Part shown: positions 1 through 5,674 of the stretch, in pieces
Layout: every line of letters starts with the position of its first letter
How positions within the stretch are numbered: the first letter of the stretch is position 1
Source of the DNA: an uncultured bacterium
GTDB lineage: Bacteria; Fidelibacterota; Marinisomatia; Marinisomatales; UBA1611
Direction: 5' to 3'
Assembly: GCA_938092125.1 (NCBI GenBank)
Contig: CALKMQ010000085.1
Location: 1-6,363 of the forward strand
DNA length: 6,363 bases
The notes under the pieces: generated by a model
Databases searched by the model: none
What the model was told of the DNA's origin: nothing
What the model saw: only the letters and a program-made list of their open reading frames with translations
Program-made: the position numbers and the translations under genes

Positions 1-1113
1 GAAAGAAGAAAAAGAAGACCTGGTGCACACGCACGAGGACAGGCTATAGATATAAGAACGAGGGGTGTTAGTAAAGAAGACCTTCAAAAAACTATTCAGG
101 GATTAAAAGCTAGTGGGTTTAATTATATTCTATTAGAAGGAAAGCCACCACATATTCACGCTGAACGAAGACCTGGACAAAAAGGCTTTGTAATTAGAAA
201 TTTAGGAAGAGGCAATCCACATATATCGCGTAAGGATGCTATGGAGGCAGCAGAACGAGTAGCAAAAGAAGAAGATGCTAAAAGACAACCGGATGGTGAT
301 GAATCTACTTCTGAATCGGAAATTAGAAAACAACTAAAAGAAGCAAAAGCAGATCAAGAAGCAGAAGATGCTAAAAGACAACCGGATGAAGCAAAAGCAG
401 ATCAATATAACATATTATCTAGCTTAGGAATAATAACTCCGGCTTATGGTGCCCGTGTCGTGTCAAAAGCAGATGATGACGAGAAATATTATCAGGAATC
501 ATTAAAACAATTTAAATCTGATGTAGGACTAGGTCCTAATAGTGGAGATGATGATGATACTGGGCCAGAATATGATCCTGAAAGTTCTGAGCTACCAAAA
601 TATCTAAGAAATCTATATAAAGCAACTAGGATGGATAGTCTTGGTAAATATGCTCGTGAAGATGTAGAAGGTGGTTATTTTCCAAATATAGAAAAGAAAA
701 GAGATTTTACTTTTGAAAAAAAAGAAAGTGATTCTTGGATTCGTAGACAATTCGGCGGTAAAACTGCTGAACAAAAAGAAAATGAGATGATAGATAAAGC
801 ATCTAAATTTTTTGATTTAAGCAATATGGGCGGTGGAGACGAAAATTATGATGAAGATGGTAATATAATAAAAGCCATAGACAAATTAATAACAGCAGTG
901 GAAAAAACAAATCCTAAAAGAGCATCAACAAATCCTCAAGTAACTACTGCTAGTAAATATGATGCACAAATAGATCCAAAAGATCATAACGGGGATACTG
1001 GTCCACCAGATCCACCAGGAACAACATCAGCTTCACCTGCTAATGGTGTGAGTCAGGGTCCAAACCAATCTAAACCAAACGAATCTGCTGTATTTGGAGA
1101 TATGTATACATAA
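1..1113 (+). CDS. M15-type zinc peptidase-like protein with long charged tail (5' partial)
   Basis: The frame is open from base 1 to the TAA at 1111-1113, so the gene starts outside the window and the ATG at 241 is internal. The first 55 visible residues carry the end of a peptidase M15 (D-Ala-D-Ala carboxypeptidase/endolysin) fold: HARGQAIDI at residues 10-18 supplies the expected zinc His and Asp, and PPHIHAE at 49-55 supplies the last zinc His, with E46 a possible catalytic Glu. Enzymes of this family cut peptide bonds in peptidoglycan stems. From about residue 80 the chain is charged, low in complexity and probably disordered, with duplicated EAKADQ and DAKRQPD segments, then Asp/Gly-rich and Pro-rich stretches. 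No signal peptide can be judged. The stop overlaps the next start (TAATG), so the two genes are probably coupled. A virion-associated wall-degrading role is inferred; a lysis endolysin is the alternative. Confidence 0.75.
   Translation, partial: ERRKRRPGAHARGQAIDIRTRGVSKEDLQKTIQGLKASGFNYILLEGKPPHIHAERRPGQKGFVIRNLGRGNPHISRKDAMEAAERVAKEEDAKRQPDGDESTSESEIRKQLKEAKADQEAEDAKRQPDEAKADQYNILSSLGIITPAYGARVVSKADDDEKYYQESLKQFKSDVGLGPNSGDDDDTGPEYDPESSELPKYLRNLYKATRMDSLGKYAREDVEGGYFPNIEKKRDFTFEKKESDSWIRRQFGGKTAEQKENEMIDKASKFFDLSNMGGGDENYDEDGNIIKAIDKLITAVEKTNPKRASTNPQVTTASKYDAQIDPKDHNGDTGPPDPPGTTSASPANGVSQGPNQSKPNESAVFGDMYT
271..405 (+). repeat. Duplicated linker segments in the M15-like gene
   Basis: Two interleaved exact direct repeats are visible. 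A 25-base unit occurs at 271-295 and 364-388 (encoding EDAKRQPD), and an 18-base unit at 340-357 and 388-405 (encoding EAKADQ). They are in frame and lie just after the peptidase-like domain, so they look like a recent segmental duplication of a flexible linker. Confidence 0.85.
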
Positions 1114-3278
1114 TGTCAGAGTTTATCCTCTCTAGACTATCAGCATTAGTAAATTCTAAAACTAGAAATTTAAGATCTAGAACCGCTAATTTTAGATCTT
1201 TATCTAGACAAAACAACTATAAACTCCAAAGATATATTAGAACAATATATTTAACAATACAGTTAAAAAAACAACATTCAGAAAAATTAAAATCTAATTT
1301 AGAAAAGTATCAACATCAACTAAACAATTTAGATCAAATATCAAAAGAAACAACAACTTCTATTGATATTTTACAATCACAAATACCGTCAAATATAGAA
1401 GATATTAATTATATTAAAACTATTACTAGTGATATTCTAGGTAGTGTTACTGATCGTATTAAAAATTTAGAATCTTCTTTATTATCAATAAACAATAGTA
1501 TTGATAATATACAACAAAATGGTACGAGTGAGGATAAGCCACAAAAAAAATCAAATCAAAAAAGAAAATCTGTATTCTCAAGAATAATCGATTTTGTTAA
1601 AAATAATATAAATCCAATTAAAAAATATGCAAATCCAATTGGTGCTGCTGTAGGTCTAGCTGCACAAGGTGTAGGTCTAGCTGCACAAGGAGCAAAATCA
1701 GGATATGATTATCTAACTGGTTCTAACAAAACCAAGAGTGGAGGTATGTCTGATGCAACAAGAATGCCATTTACTGATACAAAAGGAGGTACAGTAGATC
1801 CTGGTTCCATTTCTAGTTCTGGTGCATATAAAAGAATAGTAAATGTTCCTTTTGTTCAAGGGGGTAAAAGAATTCCTGCTTCTGTGAGATATAATAACCC
1901 CGGTGCAGCATATCCCAGAAAAAGAGACGAACAATTTGGAATACAAGGCTATGGTATAATTGGAGGCGGACATAAGATAGGAAAATATCCTACAATTGTT
2001 CACGGGCTTGCTTCTAATATGGATCTCTTTGCTAAAAATTATAAAGGTATGTCTTTATCAGCAGCTACAACAAAATGGAGAGGTAGACCAGGAACTCCTT
2101 TACCTGAAGGTCTTGGTTTAGGTGGAAATGATGTAATAACTGAAGAAATGGTTAAAGATAGAGCATTTATGATGAGATTATTTTCAGAGTTTTCTAAACA
2201 CGAAGCAGGGAGAAATAAATCTCAAATTACATCTGAGCAAATGGACCAGTCTTTTAAAATGTATCAATCTGGTGGTATCGAACAATTTAAAAAAGACTAT
2301 CCTGATTTCAAACCAACAGAAATATCTGAAAGACCTGAACAATCAACCCCATTGAGAATATCAAAAGAAGATATAAAAAATAGACCATATCATATGACGG
2401 GATCAATAACATTACCAAAACTAACAGATCCAGAAACAGGAGAAAAATATGCACCTCCCGTTTTTCCTACTGGTTCTGGTGGTGGTAAAGGTGCTTCAAT
2501 ACCACTAGGTATACACCCAATGTCAGAAACTAGACAATCTGGTCCAGTTATAACAAATTTTGCTGGTAAATCAAAAGTGGTTCATATAGGAAGAAAAGGT
2601 ACAGACTATCAAAGAATATCAGATCCAAAATTAGGAAGAGATAGAACAGCAATACAAATACATAGCACATCAGATATAGAAAGATTAGTTTCTGCTGGTT
2701 GTATCGTAATACCTAAATCCCAGTATAAATCTTTTATGAAATACTATGAAAAGGCATTAAAAGAACACGGACAGCTTTATATGATGGTATCGCCTACTAA
2801 AAAGAACCAACCACAAAATTTTAATATCATAACACAAAAAGAATATAATGCTTTACGAGATAAAAATAAAAACCAACCATTAACCCCATCTCAAGCATCT
2901 AGTAACTTTAGAGGAACTGGTGATGTTAAAAATCCTCCACCAAAAGAAAATGAAAATGAAAATAAAGATAAACCACCAGAGTTAAAAGCACCAAAAACAC
3001 CAAAAACACCAAATGCTAATGGTAATAATATAGTAAAGGCATTAGAAGAGGCATTAGCAGAATTAAAAAGCCCTCCACCTGGACCAGCAGTACCATCTGG
3101 TCCAGGTGGACCAGCAACTAAACCCCCCCGTGATAGAAGTAATTTAACGAGACCAACACCTAAACCCCGCCGTGATAGAAGTAATTTAACGAGACCAACA
3201 CCTAAACCCTCCGGTAGAGAATCGTTAATAAGACCAACACCACCAATAAATCCAGATCACCATATGGACGATACATAA
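1113..3278 (+). CDS. Multidomain wall-acting or structural protein (coiled coil, YNNPGA domain, L,D-transpeptidase-like domain)
   Basis: This 721-residue protein starts at the ATG inside TAATG, one base into the preceding stop; GGAG at 1096-1099 is a somewhat distant ribosome site. Residues about 45-135 are heptad-like and probably coiled coil. Residues 176-193 are small and apolar and contain a tandem GVGLAAQG-type repeat. Residues 245-390 form a domain with RYNNPGAAYPR (259-269) and FGIQGYGIIGGGHKIGKYP (275-293), a style I recall from proteins of alphaproteobacteria and their phages; its activity is unknown to me. Residues 425-560 resemble an L,D-transpeptidase (YkuD/DUF2778-like) fold, with H517 and the nucleophile-like motif S527-A-G-C530-I. 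The C-terminus (from about 605) is Pro/Lys-rich with three 14-residue repeats. I infer a tail- or baseplate-associated protein acting on peptidoglycan. The domain calls rest on motifs only, and catalysis is unproven. Confidence 0.7.
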   Translation: MSEFILSRLSALVNSKTRNLRSRTANFRSLSRQNNYKLQRYIRTIYLTIQLKKQHSEKLKSNLEKYQHQLNNLDQISKETTTSIDILQSQIPSNIEDINYIKTITSDILGSVTDRIKNLESSLLSINNSIDNIQQNGTSEDKPQKKSNQKRKSVFSRIIDFVKNNINPIKKYANPIGAAVGLAAQGVGLAAQGAKSGYDYLTGSNKTKSGGMSDATRMPFTDTKGGTVDPGSISSSGAYKRIVNVPFVQGGKRIPASVRYNNPGAAYPRKRDEQFGIQGYGIIGGGHKIGKYPTIVHGLASNMDLFAKNYKGMSLSAATTKWRGRPGTPLPEGLGLGGNDVITEEMVKDRAFMMRLFSEFSKHEAGRNKSQITSEQMDQSFKMYQSGGIEQFKKDYPDFKPTEISERPEQSTPLRISKEDIKNRPYHMTGSITLPKLTDPETGEKYAPPVFPTGSGGGKGASIPLGIHPMSETRQSGPVITNFAGKSKVVHIGRKGTDYQRISDPKLGRDRTAIQIHSTSDIERLVSAGCIVIPKSQYKSFMKYYEKALKEHGQLYMMVSPTKKNQPQNFNIITQKEYNALRDKNKNQPLTPSQASSNFRGTGDVKNPPPKENENENKDKPPELKAPKTPKTPNANGNNIVKALEEALAELKSPPPGPAVPSGPGGPATKPPRDRSNLTRPTPKPRRDRSNLTRPTPKPSGRESLIRPTPPINPDHHMDDT
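1649..1690 (+). repeat. 21-base tandem duplication
   Basis: Two exact head-to-tail copies, 1649-1669 and 1670-1690, sit in the 721-residue gene and add a second VGLAAQG heptapeptide to a small-residue, apolar segment. They are in frame and probably arose by slippage or unequal recombination. Confidence 0.9.
3119..3241 (+). repeat. Three tandem 42/42/39-base repeats encoding a Pro-rich tail
   Basis: Copy 1 is 3119-3160, copy 2 is 3161-3202 (nearly identical at the base level) and copy 3 is 3203-3241 (diverged, one codon shorter). They encode KPPRDRSNLTRPTP, KPRRDRSNLTRPTP and KPSGRESLIRPTP. Copy 1 contains a run of seven C at 3123-3129. The repeats give the protein an extended basic, proline-rich C-terminus. 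Confidence 0.9.
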
Positions 3279-3303
3279 AAAAAGGGGAGCATTTGCTCCC
3301 CTT
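3277..3303. terminator. Bidirectional hairpin terminator between convergent operons
   Basis: A 7-bp GC-rich stem (GGGGAGC at 3284-3290 with GCTCCCC at 3295-3301, loop ATTT) is extended by A-T pairs. It is flanked on the left by seven A (3277-3283), which reads as a run of U after the hairpin on the minus strand. This makes a strong intrinsic terminator for gene 32 and a weaker one (UUAAACUUU) for the plus-strand operon. It occupies the 30-base gap between the two stop codons. Confidence 0.88.
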
Positions 3304-3308
3304 AAACT

Positions 3309-4205
3309 TTAGCTATTTGCCAGTTTTTGAAAAAACTCCAATGATTCATCATCATCGTTGTTATTATTATTCGTAACCTGATAATCAGTATTAGAAAATT
3401 CAGGCTGTTTAGTTTCAGGAATATCAGCTTCTGGTCGATATGCAGGTTCTTCCTTTGGAAGGATATTTAGAACTCGCATTAGTCGATCTTTCAACTGTTC
3501 ATAGGACTTAAAGTTAGATGCACTAACAAACTCTTGTAGAGAGTTTTCTGATTTCCAGATACGTTCTAGAGCAGAATCATCATCATTTAAAGCAGACGCA
3601 GAATCAAACTCAGATTTGTCATAATTACGATACCCATCAACCTTACGAATCTTGAGTTTAAAGTTTCCACCTTGCCAAAGATCAAACGGATTTACCGATT
3701 CCTCATCAGCAAATTGTGGATTCATAGCTTCATTTAGTTTTTCAAAGATTTTCTTACCATACTTGTAGAGGAATACTTTACCTTCATTTTCTGGTTTTGC
3801 TGAATCTGATACAACATAAATGTTACTAATGAAATGCAGACGGCGTTTTTGCTTACGAGCAATCTCTTTATCAGATTCTACGCCAGAATTCCATAGCTTT
3901 GAGTTATACTCTGATACGGGATCGGGATTCCCAATTGAAGTGAGAGAGTTTTCAATATACCAAAGCCCGGTTGGACCTTGAAACCCATGATCATAAAGTC
4001 GAACAAAAGGGACATCCTCGTCACTTGGTGGCGGTAGAAACCGAATAACAGCATAACCATTACCAGCTTTATCTACTGTAGGAGTCCAGAATCGTTCATC
4101 TGCACCTCTTTTACCACTATCTTGAGTTGCCATCTTTGAAAGCTCTGCATTGAGAGATTCCATTGACTTTGTACCAGACATATTTTTCAATTTAGAGAAG
4201 TCCAT
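3309..4205 (-). CDS. 32: Single-stranded DNA-binding protein gp32
   Basis: This is the T4-type ssDNA-binding protein that coats unwound DNA during replication, recombination and repair and recruits gp59 and the polymerase. The core aligns by eye with T4 gp32: AGNGYAVIRFLP (47-58), HGFQGPTGLWYIE (73-85), PENEGKVFLYKYGKKI (138-153), and NPFDLWQGGNFKLKIRKVDGYRNYDKSEF (172-200). The tail is Asn/Asp-rich and acidic (about 279-290), as expected for the partner-binding C-terminus. I place the start at 4205 (MDFSKLKN, 298 aa) because AAAGGAA at 4211-4217 is a good ribosome site; the longer frame opens only with a TTG at 4304 that overlaps a promoter. The protein has no cysteine. The three zinc Cys of T4 gp32 appear replaced (S88, D95, S98), while H73 is kept. 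It follows gene 59 and is probably autoregulated through its leader. Confidence 0.95.
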   Translation of the reverse strand: MDFSKLKNMSGTKSMESLNAELSKMATQDSGKRGADERFWTPTVDKAGNGYAVIRFLPPPSDEDVPFVRLYDHGFQGPTGLWYIENSLTSIGNPDPVSEYNSKLWNSGVESDKEIARKQKRRLHFISNIYVVSDSAKPENEGKVFLYKYGKKIFEKLNEAMNPQFADEESVNPFDLWQGGNFKLKIRKVDGYRNYDKSEFDSASALNDDDSALERIWKSENSLQEFVSASNFKSYEQLKDRLMRVLNILPKEEPAYRPEADIPETKQPEFSNTDYQVTNNNNNDDDESLEFFQKLANS

Positions 4206-4210
4206 AATAT

Positions 4211-4217
4211 TTCCTTT
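4211..4217 (-). promoter_or_regulatory. Ribosome binding site fixing the gene 32 start
   Basis: AAAGGAA on the minus strand ends five bases before the ATG at 4205-4203. It supports this start over the upstream in-frame TTG at 4304. It directly adjoins the segment proposed to form the second stem of the leader pseudoknot. Confidence 0.8.
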
Positions 4218-4270
4218 CAAGTGTTTGCGTGTTTGCGTGTTTGAATGTTGAATATGACTACTTGAGTCAT
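4218..4270 (-). promoter_or_regulatory. Gene 32 leader: candidate pseudoknot operator with A/C-rich repeats
   Basis: On the minus strand a perfect 6-bp hairpin (ATGACT, loop CAAGT, AGTCAT; 4270 to 4254) lies about where the gene 32 promoter would start transcription. The five loop bases are exactly complementary to ACTTG at 4222-4218, which abuts the Shine-Dalgarno, so an H-type pseudoknot can be drawn. The connecting strand holds three 8-base A/C-rich repeats (4221-4244) that should stay unpaired. T4 gp32 represses its own translation by nucleating at a leader pseudoknot and spreading along unstructured sequence to the start codon. This arrangement fits the same logic, although the second stem is placed differently. 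The pairing is inferred and has not been folded energetically. Confidence 0.55.
4221..4244 (-). repeat. Three tandem 8-base repeats in the gene 32 leader
   Basis: Units at 4221-4228, 4229-4236 and 4237-4244 read GCAAACAC, GCAAACAC and TCAAACAC on the minus strand. They are noncoding under the chosen start and lack self-complementarity, which suits cooperative binding of a single-strand binding protein. Confidence 0.85.
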
Positions 4271-4275
4271 CATTA

Positions 4276-4304
4276 TATATAACATAATCATTTAAAATAG
4301 TCAA
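4276..4304 (-). promoter_or_regulatory. Candidate gene 32 promoter
   Basis: TTGACT (4304-4299) and TATATA (4281-4276) are separated by 17 bases on the minus strand. They lie over the last codons and stop of gene 59. The predicted start, near 4269, coincides with the 5' side of the leader hairpin, so the transcript would begin with the proposed operator. A host sigma70-type or phage middle promoter is possible. I see no clear MotA box. Confidence 0.5.
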
Positions 4305-4863
4305 GAACTATTTTCTTTAATTTTTCCTCATTATACTGAAGAAATGGTGTGTATTTTTTGATTTTTAGTTCAATTTCTTCCCAGAGTGGGTCATCTTTCA
4401 AATTTTTATTGAAATAAATGTCAGTTTTGGTCATTTTAATCAATATACACAAAGTTTCTAATGATATTCTGTTACCTAGATATAGCTTTAAAACTACTGG
4501 GTGCTGATTGTTCTCTATTTTTAGATTTTGATTGAAATCCTTTAGTAGTTTTGATAGATCTTCTTTGAACAAGTAGGTCAAAGATTGTTGTTTTTTCATC
4601 CAAGATTTATATTCTCTTTCTGGTTCCTCCGAATAGACAAGTTCTTTTATCCAACTTTTAGGATTTTTAATAAAATTAGCAATAAGAAATCCTTGAACAT
4701 CTTCATGTTTTGCTAATTTCTGAAAAAATATCTTATCTTTTCTTTTGTCAAATGACTGATGCGTCATTCGGGTCTTACCATTGTATTTTAGATAATCGAA
4801 CTTCTTTTTAGTGAAGTGATTTTTCAATGCAATATACGTTGAAAATGCTTCGAATGATGTCAT
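4288..4863 (-). CDS. 59: Helicase loader gp59
   Basis: The T4 gp59 family loads the gp41 replicative helicase onto gp32-coated forked DNA, binding both proteins. The 191-residue length matches the family (T4 about 217). Recognisable stretches are FDYLKYNGK (22-30, T4 YDVIKYN) and DKRKDKIFFQKLAK (39-52, T4 KRRDKYFFQKL), followed by NFIKNPKSWI (63-72) and a helical, Lys-rich C-terminal half. The ATG overlaps the gene 33 stop as TAATG. No Shine-Dalgarno is obvious, so translation probably depends on coupling to gene 33. Its end carries the promoter of gene 32. The order 33-59-32 confirms the call. Confidence 0.92.
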   Translation of the reverse strand: MTSFEAFSTYIALKNHFTKKKFDYLKYNGKTRMTHQSFDKRKDKIFFQKLAKHEDVQGFLIANFIKNPKSWIKELVYSEEPEREYKSWMKKQQSLTYLFKEDLSKLLKDFNQNLKIENNQHPVVLKLYLGNRISLETLCILIKMTKTDIYFNKNLKDDPLWEEIELKIKKYTPFLQYNEEKLKKIVLDYFK

Positions 4864-5105
4864 TACAGTGGAAGTCTTTTTGGCTTTTCTAGAATATTTA
4901 ATTCTTCTGCTTCATATTGAAGTTTTGACATCATTACTGGGTCTTTTTTGATTAAACCTGCAATAAATTCTACTTCTACATTATTTTGTTTACACCAAGA
5001 AACCACACCATCAATGTATTCAAGCTTCATATCAATACAATATCGTTGTATTTCATTTAATGTGTGTTGATGTGCGAAGTTTTCTTTTAAATTTATACTT
5101 TTCAT
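4863..5105 (-). CDS. 33: Late-transcription co-activator gp33
   Basis: In T4, gp33 binds the RNA polymerase beta flap and the sliding clamp, linking late transcription to replication together with the sigma factor gp55. The chosen start at 5105 gives 80 aa; GGAG at 5115-5112 lies six bases upstream, whereas the ATG at 5117 overlaps that ribosome site. The protein is short and acidic to neutral. It has EYIDGVVSWCKQNNVEVEFIAGLI (29-52), then EAEELNILEKPKRLPL (65-80), a C-terminal hydrophobic tail of the sort expected for clamp contact. T4 gp33 is longer (112 aa), so similarity to T4 alone is weak. Position upstream of 59 and 32 and the resemblance to marine T4-like gp33 proteins, from memory, carry the call. 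Confidence 0.8.
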   Translation of the reverse strand: MKSINLKENFAHQHTLNEIQRYCIDMKLEYIDGVVSWCKQNNVEVEFIAGLIKKDPVMMSKLQYEAEELNILEKPKRLPL

Positions 5106-5111
5106 AGAAAT

Positions 5112-5115
5112 CTCC
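5112..5115 (-). promoter_or_regulatory. Ribosome binding site deciding the gene 33 start
   Basis: GGAG on the minus strand is six bases from the ATG at 5105-5103. The upstream in-frame ATG at 5117-5115 overlaps this GGAG and has no ribosome site of its own. Confidence 0.7.
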
Positions 5116-5158
5116 ATTATGATTGTGATAATAAAAATACATAGGTATATGAATGTTA

Positions 5159-5335
5159 TTATATATCCACATAGTCTCCACTATCCACGCTTTTCTTGAA
5201 TAAACGCCGATATCTCTTATTGTATTGTTTCTTTACTTTTTTACATACACCCGCACGGCCTGCATATTTGTAGTATTTGCGAGCATTGGTTAGAATATCG
5301 TATTCATCACCGCCTTTAAGTGGTATTCGTTGCAT
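5159..5335 (-). CDS. Small basic conserved hypothetical protein
   Basis: This 58-residue protein begins MQRIPLKGGDEYDILTN and has a very basic middle (KKVKKQYNKRYRRLFKK, about residues 32-48) and an acidic end (DSGDYVDI). The start at 5335 is chosen because two purine-rich ribosome sites (AAAGGA, AAGGA) precede it; the longer reading opens with a TTG at 5353 inside that region. Similar small proteins starting with a PLKGGDEYD-like motif sit beside gene 33 in marine T4-like phages as I recall. The function is unknown. Charge suggests nucleic-acid binding, but no domain is recognisable. It lies 53 bases upstream of gene 33 in the same orientation and is probably co-transcribed. Confidence 0.7.
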   Translation of the reverse strand: MQRIPLKGGDEYDILTNARKYYKYAGRAGVCKKVKKQYNKRYRRLFKKSVDSGDYVDI

Positions 5336-5414
5336 CTTCCTTATCCTTTGCAAATGTTAAAACGAAAAAAAAGAGACATAAAAGTTAGTTTATCCATATG
5401 TAAAGATTAAAATT

Positions 5415-5492
5415 TGGCTGGGCAACTTGGATTCGAACCAAGCTCAGTCTCGGTTAACAGCCGAGTGCGATCACCTAGATTGCTATTGCCCA
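5415..5492 (-). tRNA. tRNA-Asn (GUU), CCA encoded
   Basis: Read on the minus strand, the acceptor stem TGGGCAA pairs with TTGCCCA, followed by discriminator G and an encoded CCA (5417-5415). The anticodon arm is CTCGG-CTGTTAA-CCGAG with anticodon GUU (5458-5456), and the T arm is CTTGG-TTCGAAT-CCAAG. The D stem is weak, with an apparent A-C mismatch. It decodes AAC/AAU, common in this AT-rich genome. It lies downstream of the promoter at 5705-5675 and of the structured element, so it probably matures from a longer transcript. Confidence 0.96.
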
Positions 5493-5523
5493 ATTGTTAT
5501 TAGCCCTGCTTGGTGTTACTGTT

Positions 5524-5618
5524 TCGCCACCATCAGAAATGCACTGTTGCTCAAGATTGCGAATCTTTATAGACTTACTGACGATTTCTCGTTCTCAGTG
5601 CACTTCTGGTGGAGGCGA
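5524..5618. repeat. 23-base imperfect inverted repeat
   Basis: Arms 5524-5546 and 5596-5618 are complementary at 20 of 23 positions and enclose 49 bases. The mismatch positions are 5529/5613, 5533/5609 and 5539/5603; each strand gains one G-U wobble from these. The arms form the core stem of the structured element. Confidence 0.9.
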
Positions 5619-5656
5619 CGGGTACTACCCTAAGTCCCACATAGTTTCAAGATTGC
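5551..5656 (-). repeat. 10-base direct repeat GCAATCTTGA within the structured element
   Basis: The exact decamer occurs at 5560-5551 and 5656-5647 on the minus strand. Because AAGATT at 5567-5562 can pair with either copy, two mutually exclusive helices are possible. Confidence 0.75.
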
Positions 5657-5674
5657 CTCAAATAATCACAAGAA

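Larger units (their letters stand above)
5494..5671 (-). ncRNA. Candidate structured noncoding RNA upstream of tRNA-Asn, family unknown
   Basis: No credible gene lies in this stretch. On the minus strand it shows several elements. Arms 5618-5596 and 5546-5524 form a 23-position stem (20 Watson-Crick, one G-U, two mismatches). A hairpin ACGA-GAAA-TCGT (5592-5581) has a GNRA loop only on this strand. There is a perfect hairpin AAGATT-CGC-AATCTT (5567-5553) and a small GGGT/ACCC hairpin (5630-5620). GACTTA (5636-5631) can pair with TAAGTC (5577-5572) inside the main loop, which would make a pseudoknot. The outermost segments (5671-5663 with 5502-5494) match at eight of nine positions. One strand ends CGCCTCCACCA, like a tRNA or tmRNA acceptor, and the opposite strand begins GGTGGCG. 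I considered a permuted tmRNA precursor, but there is no T-loop and no room for a tag reading frame. The function is unknown. Confidence 0.5.

Noticed and set aside
241..243. ATG as start of a 290-residue gene
   Set aside because: The frame is open upstream to base 1 and the upstream residues carry M15 peptidase motifs, so this Met is internal.
1713..2003. Minus-strand reading frame
   Set aside because: It is a shadow of the 721-residue gene, with no ribosome site or family resemblance.
3878..4060. Minus-strand 60-residue frame inside gene 32
   Set aside because: It lies in another frame of a confidently assigned gene.
4206..4304. N-terminal extension of gp32 from a TTG at 4304
   Set aside because: The extension overlaps gene 59's end and a promoter-like site, contains the leader repeats and has no ribosome site; the ATG at 4205 has a good one.
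5106..5117. ATG at 5117 as the gene 33 start
   Set aside because: It overlaps the GGAG that serves the ATG at 5105 and has no site of its own.
5158..5163. TATAAT on the minus strand upstream of gene 33
   Set aside because: No -35 or MotA-like box at suitable spacing; it overlaps the stop of the preceding gene in an AT-rich stretch.
5363..5370. Run of eight T on the minus strand after tRNA-Asn as an intrinsic terminator
   Set aside because: No hairpin precedes it, so read-through into the small basic gene is as likely.
5510..5540. Hammerhead ribozyme (CTGATG ... GCGAAAC on the minus strand)
   Set aside because: A9 is replaced by G, stem II would have almost no room, and no stem I or III with a cleavable NUH site can be drawn.
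5494..5640. Functional canonical or permuted tmRNA
   Set aside because: No TTCGA T-loop, no tag ending in LAA-type codons, no G-U at 3-70, and tRNA-Asn begins about 38 bases after the 5'-like strand.
5545..5640. Group I intron core (AATCTTGAGCAA resembling a Q element)
   Set aside because: No P, R or S elements in the right order and no interrupted gene around it.
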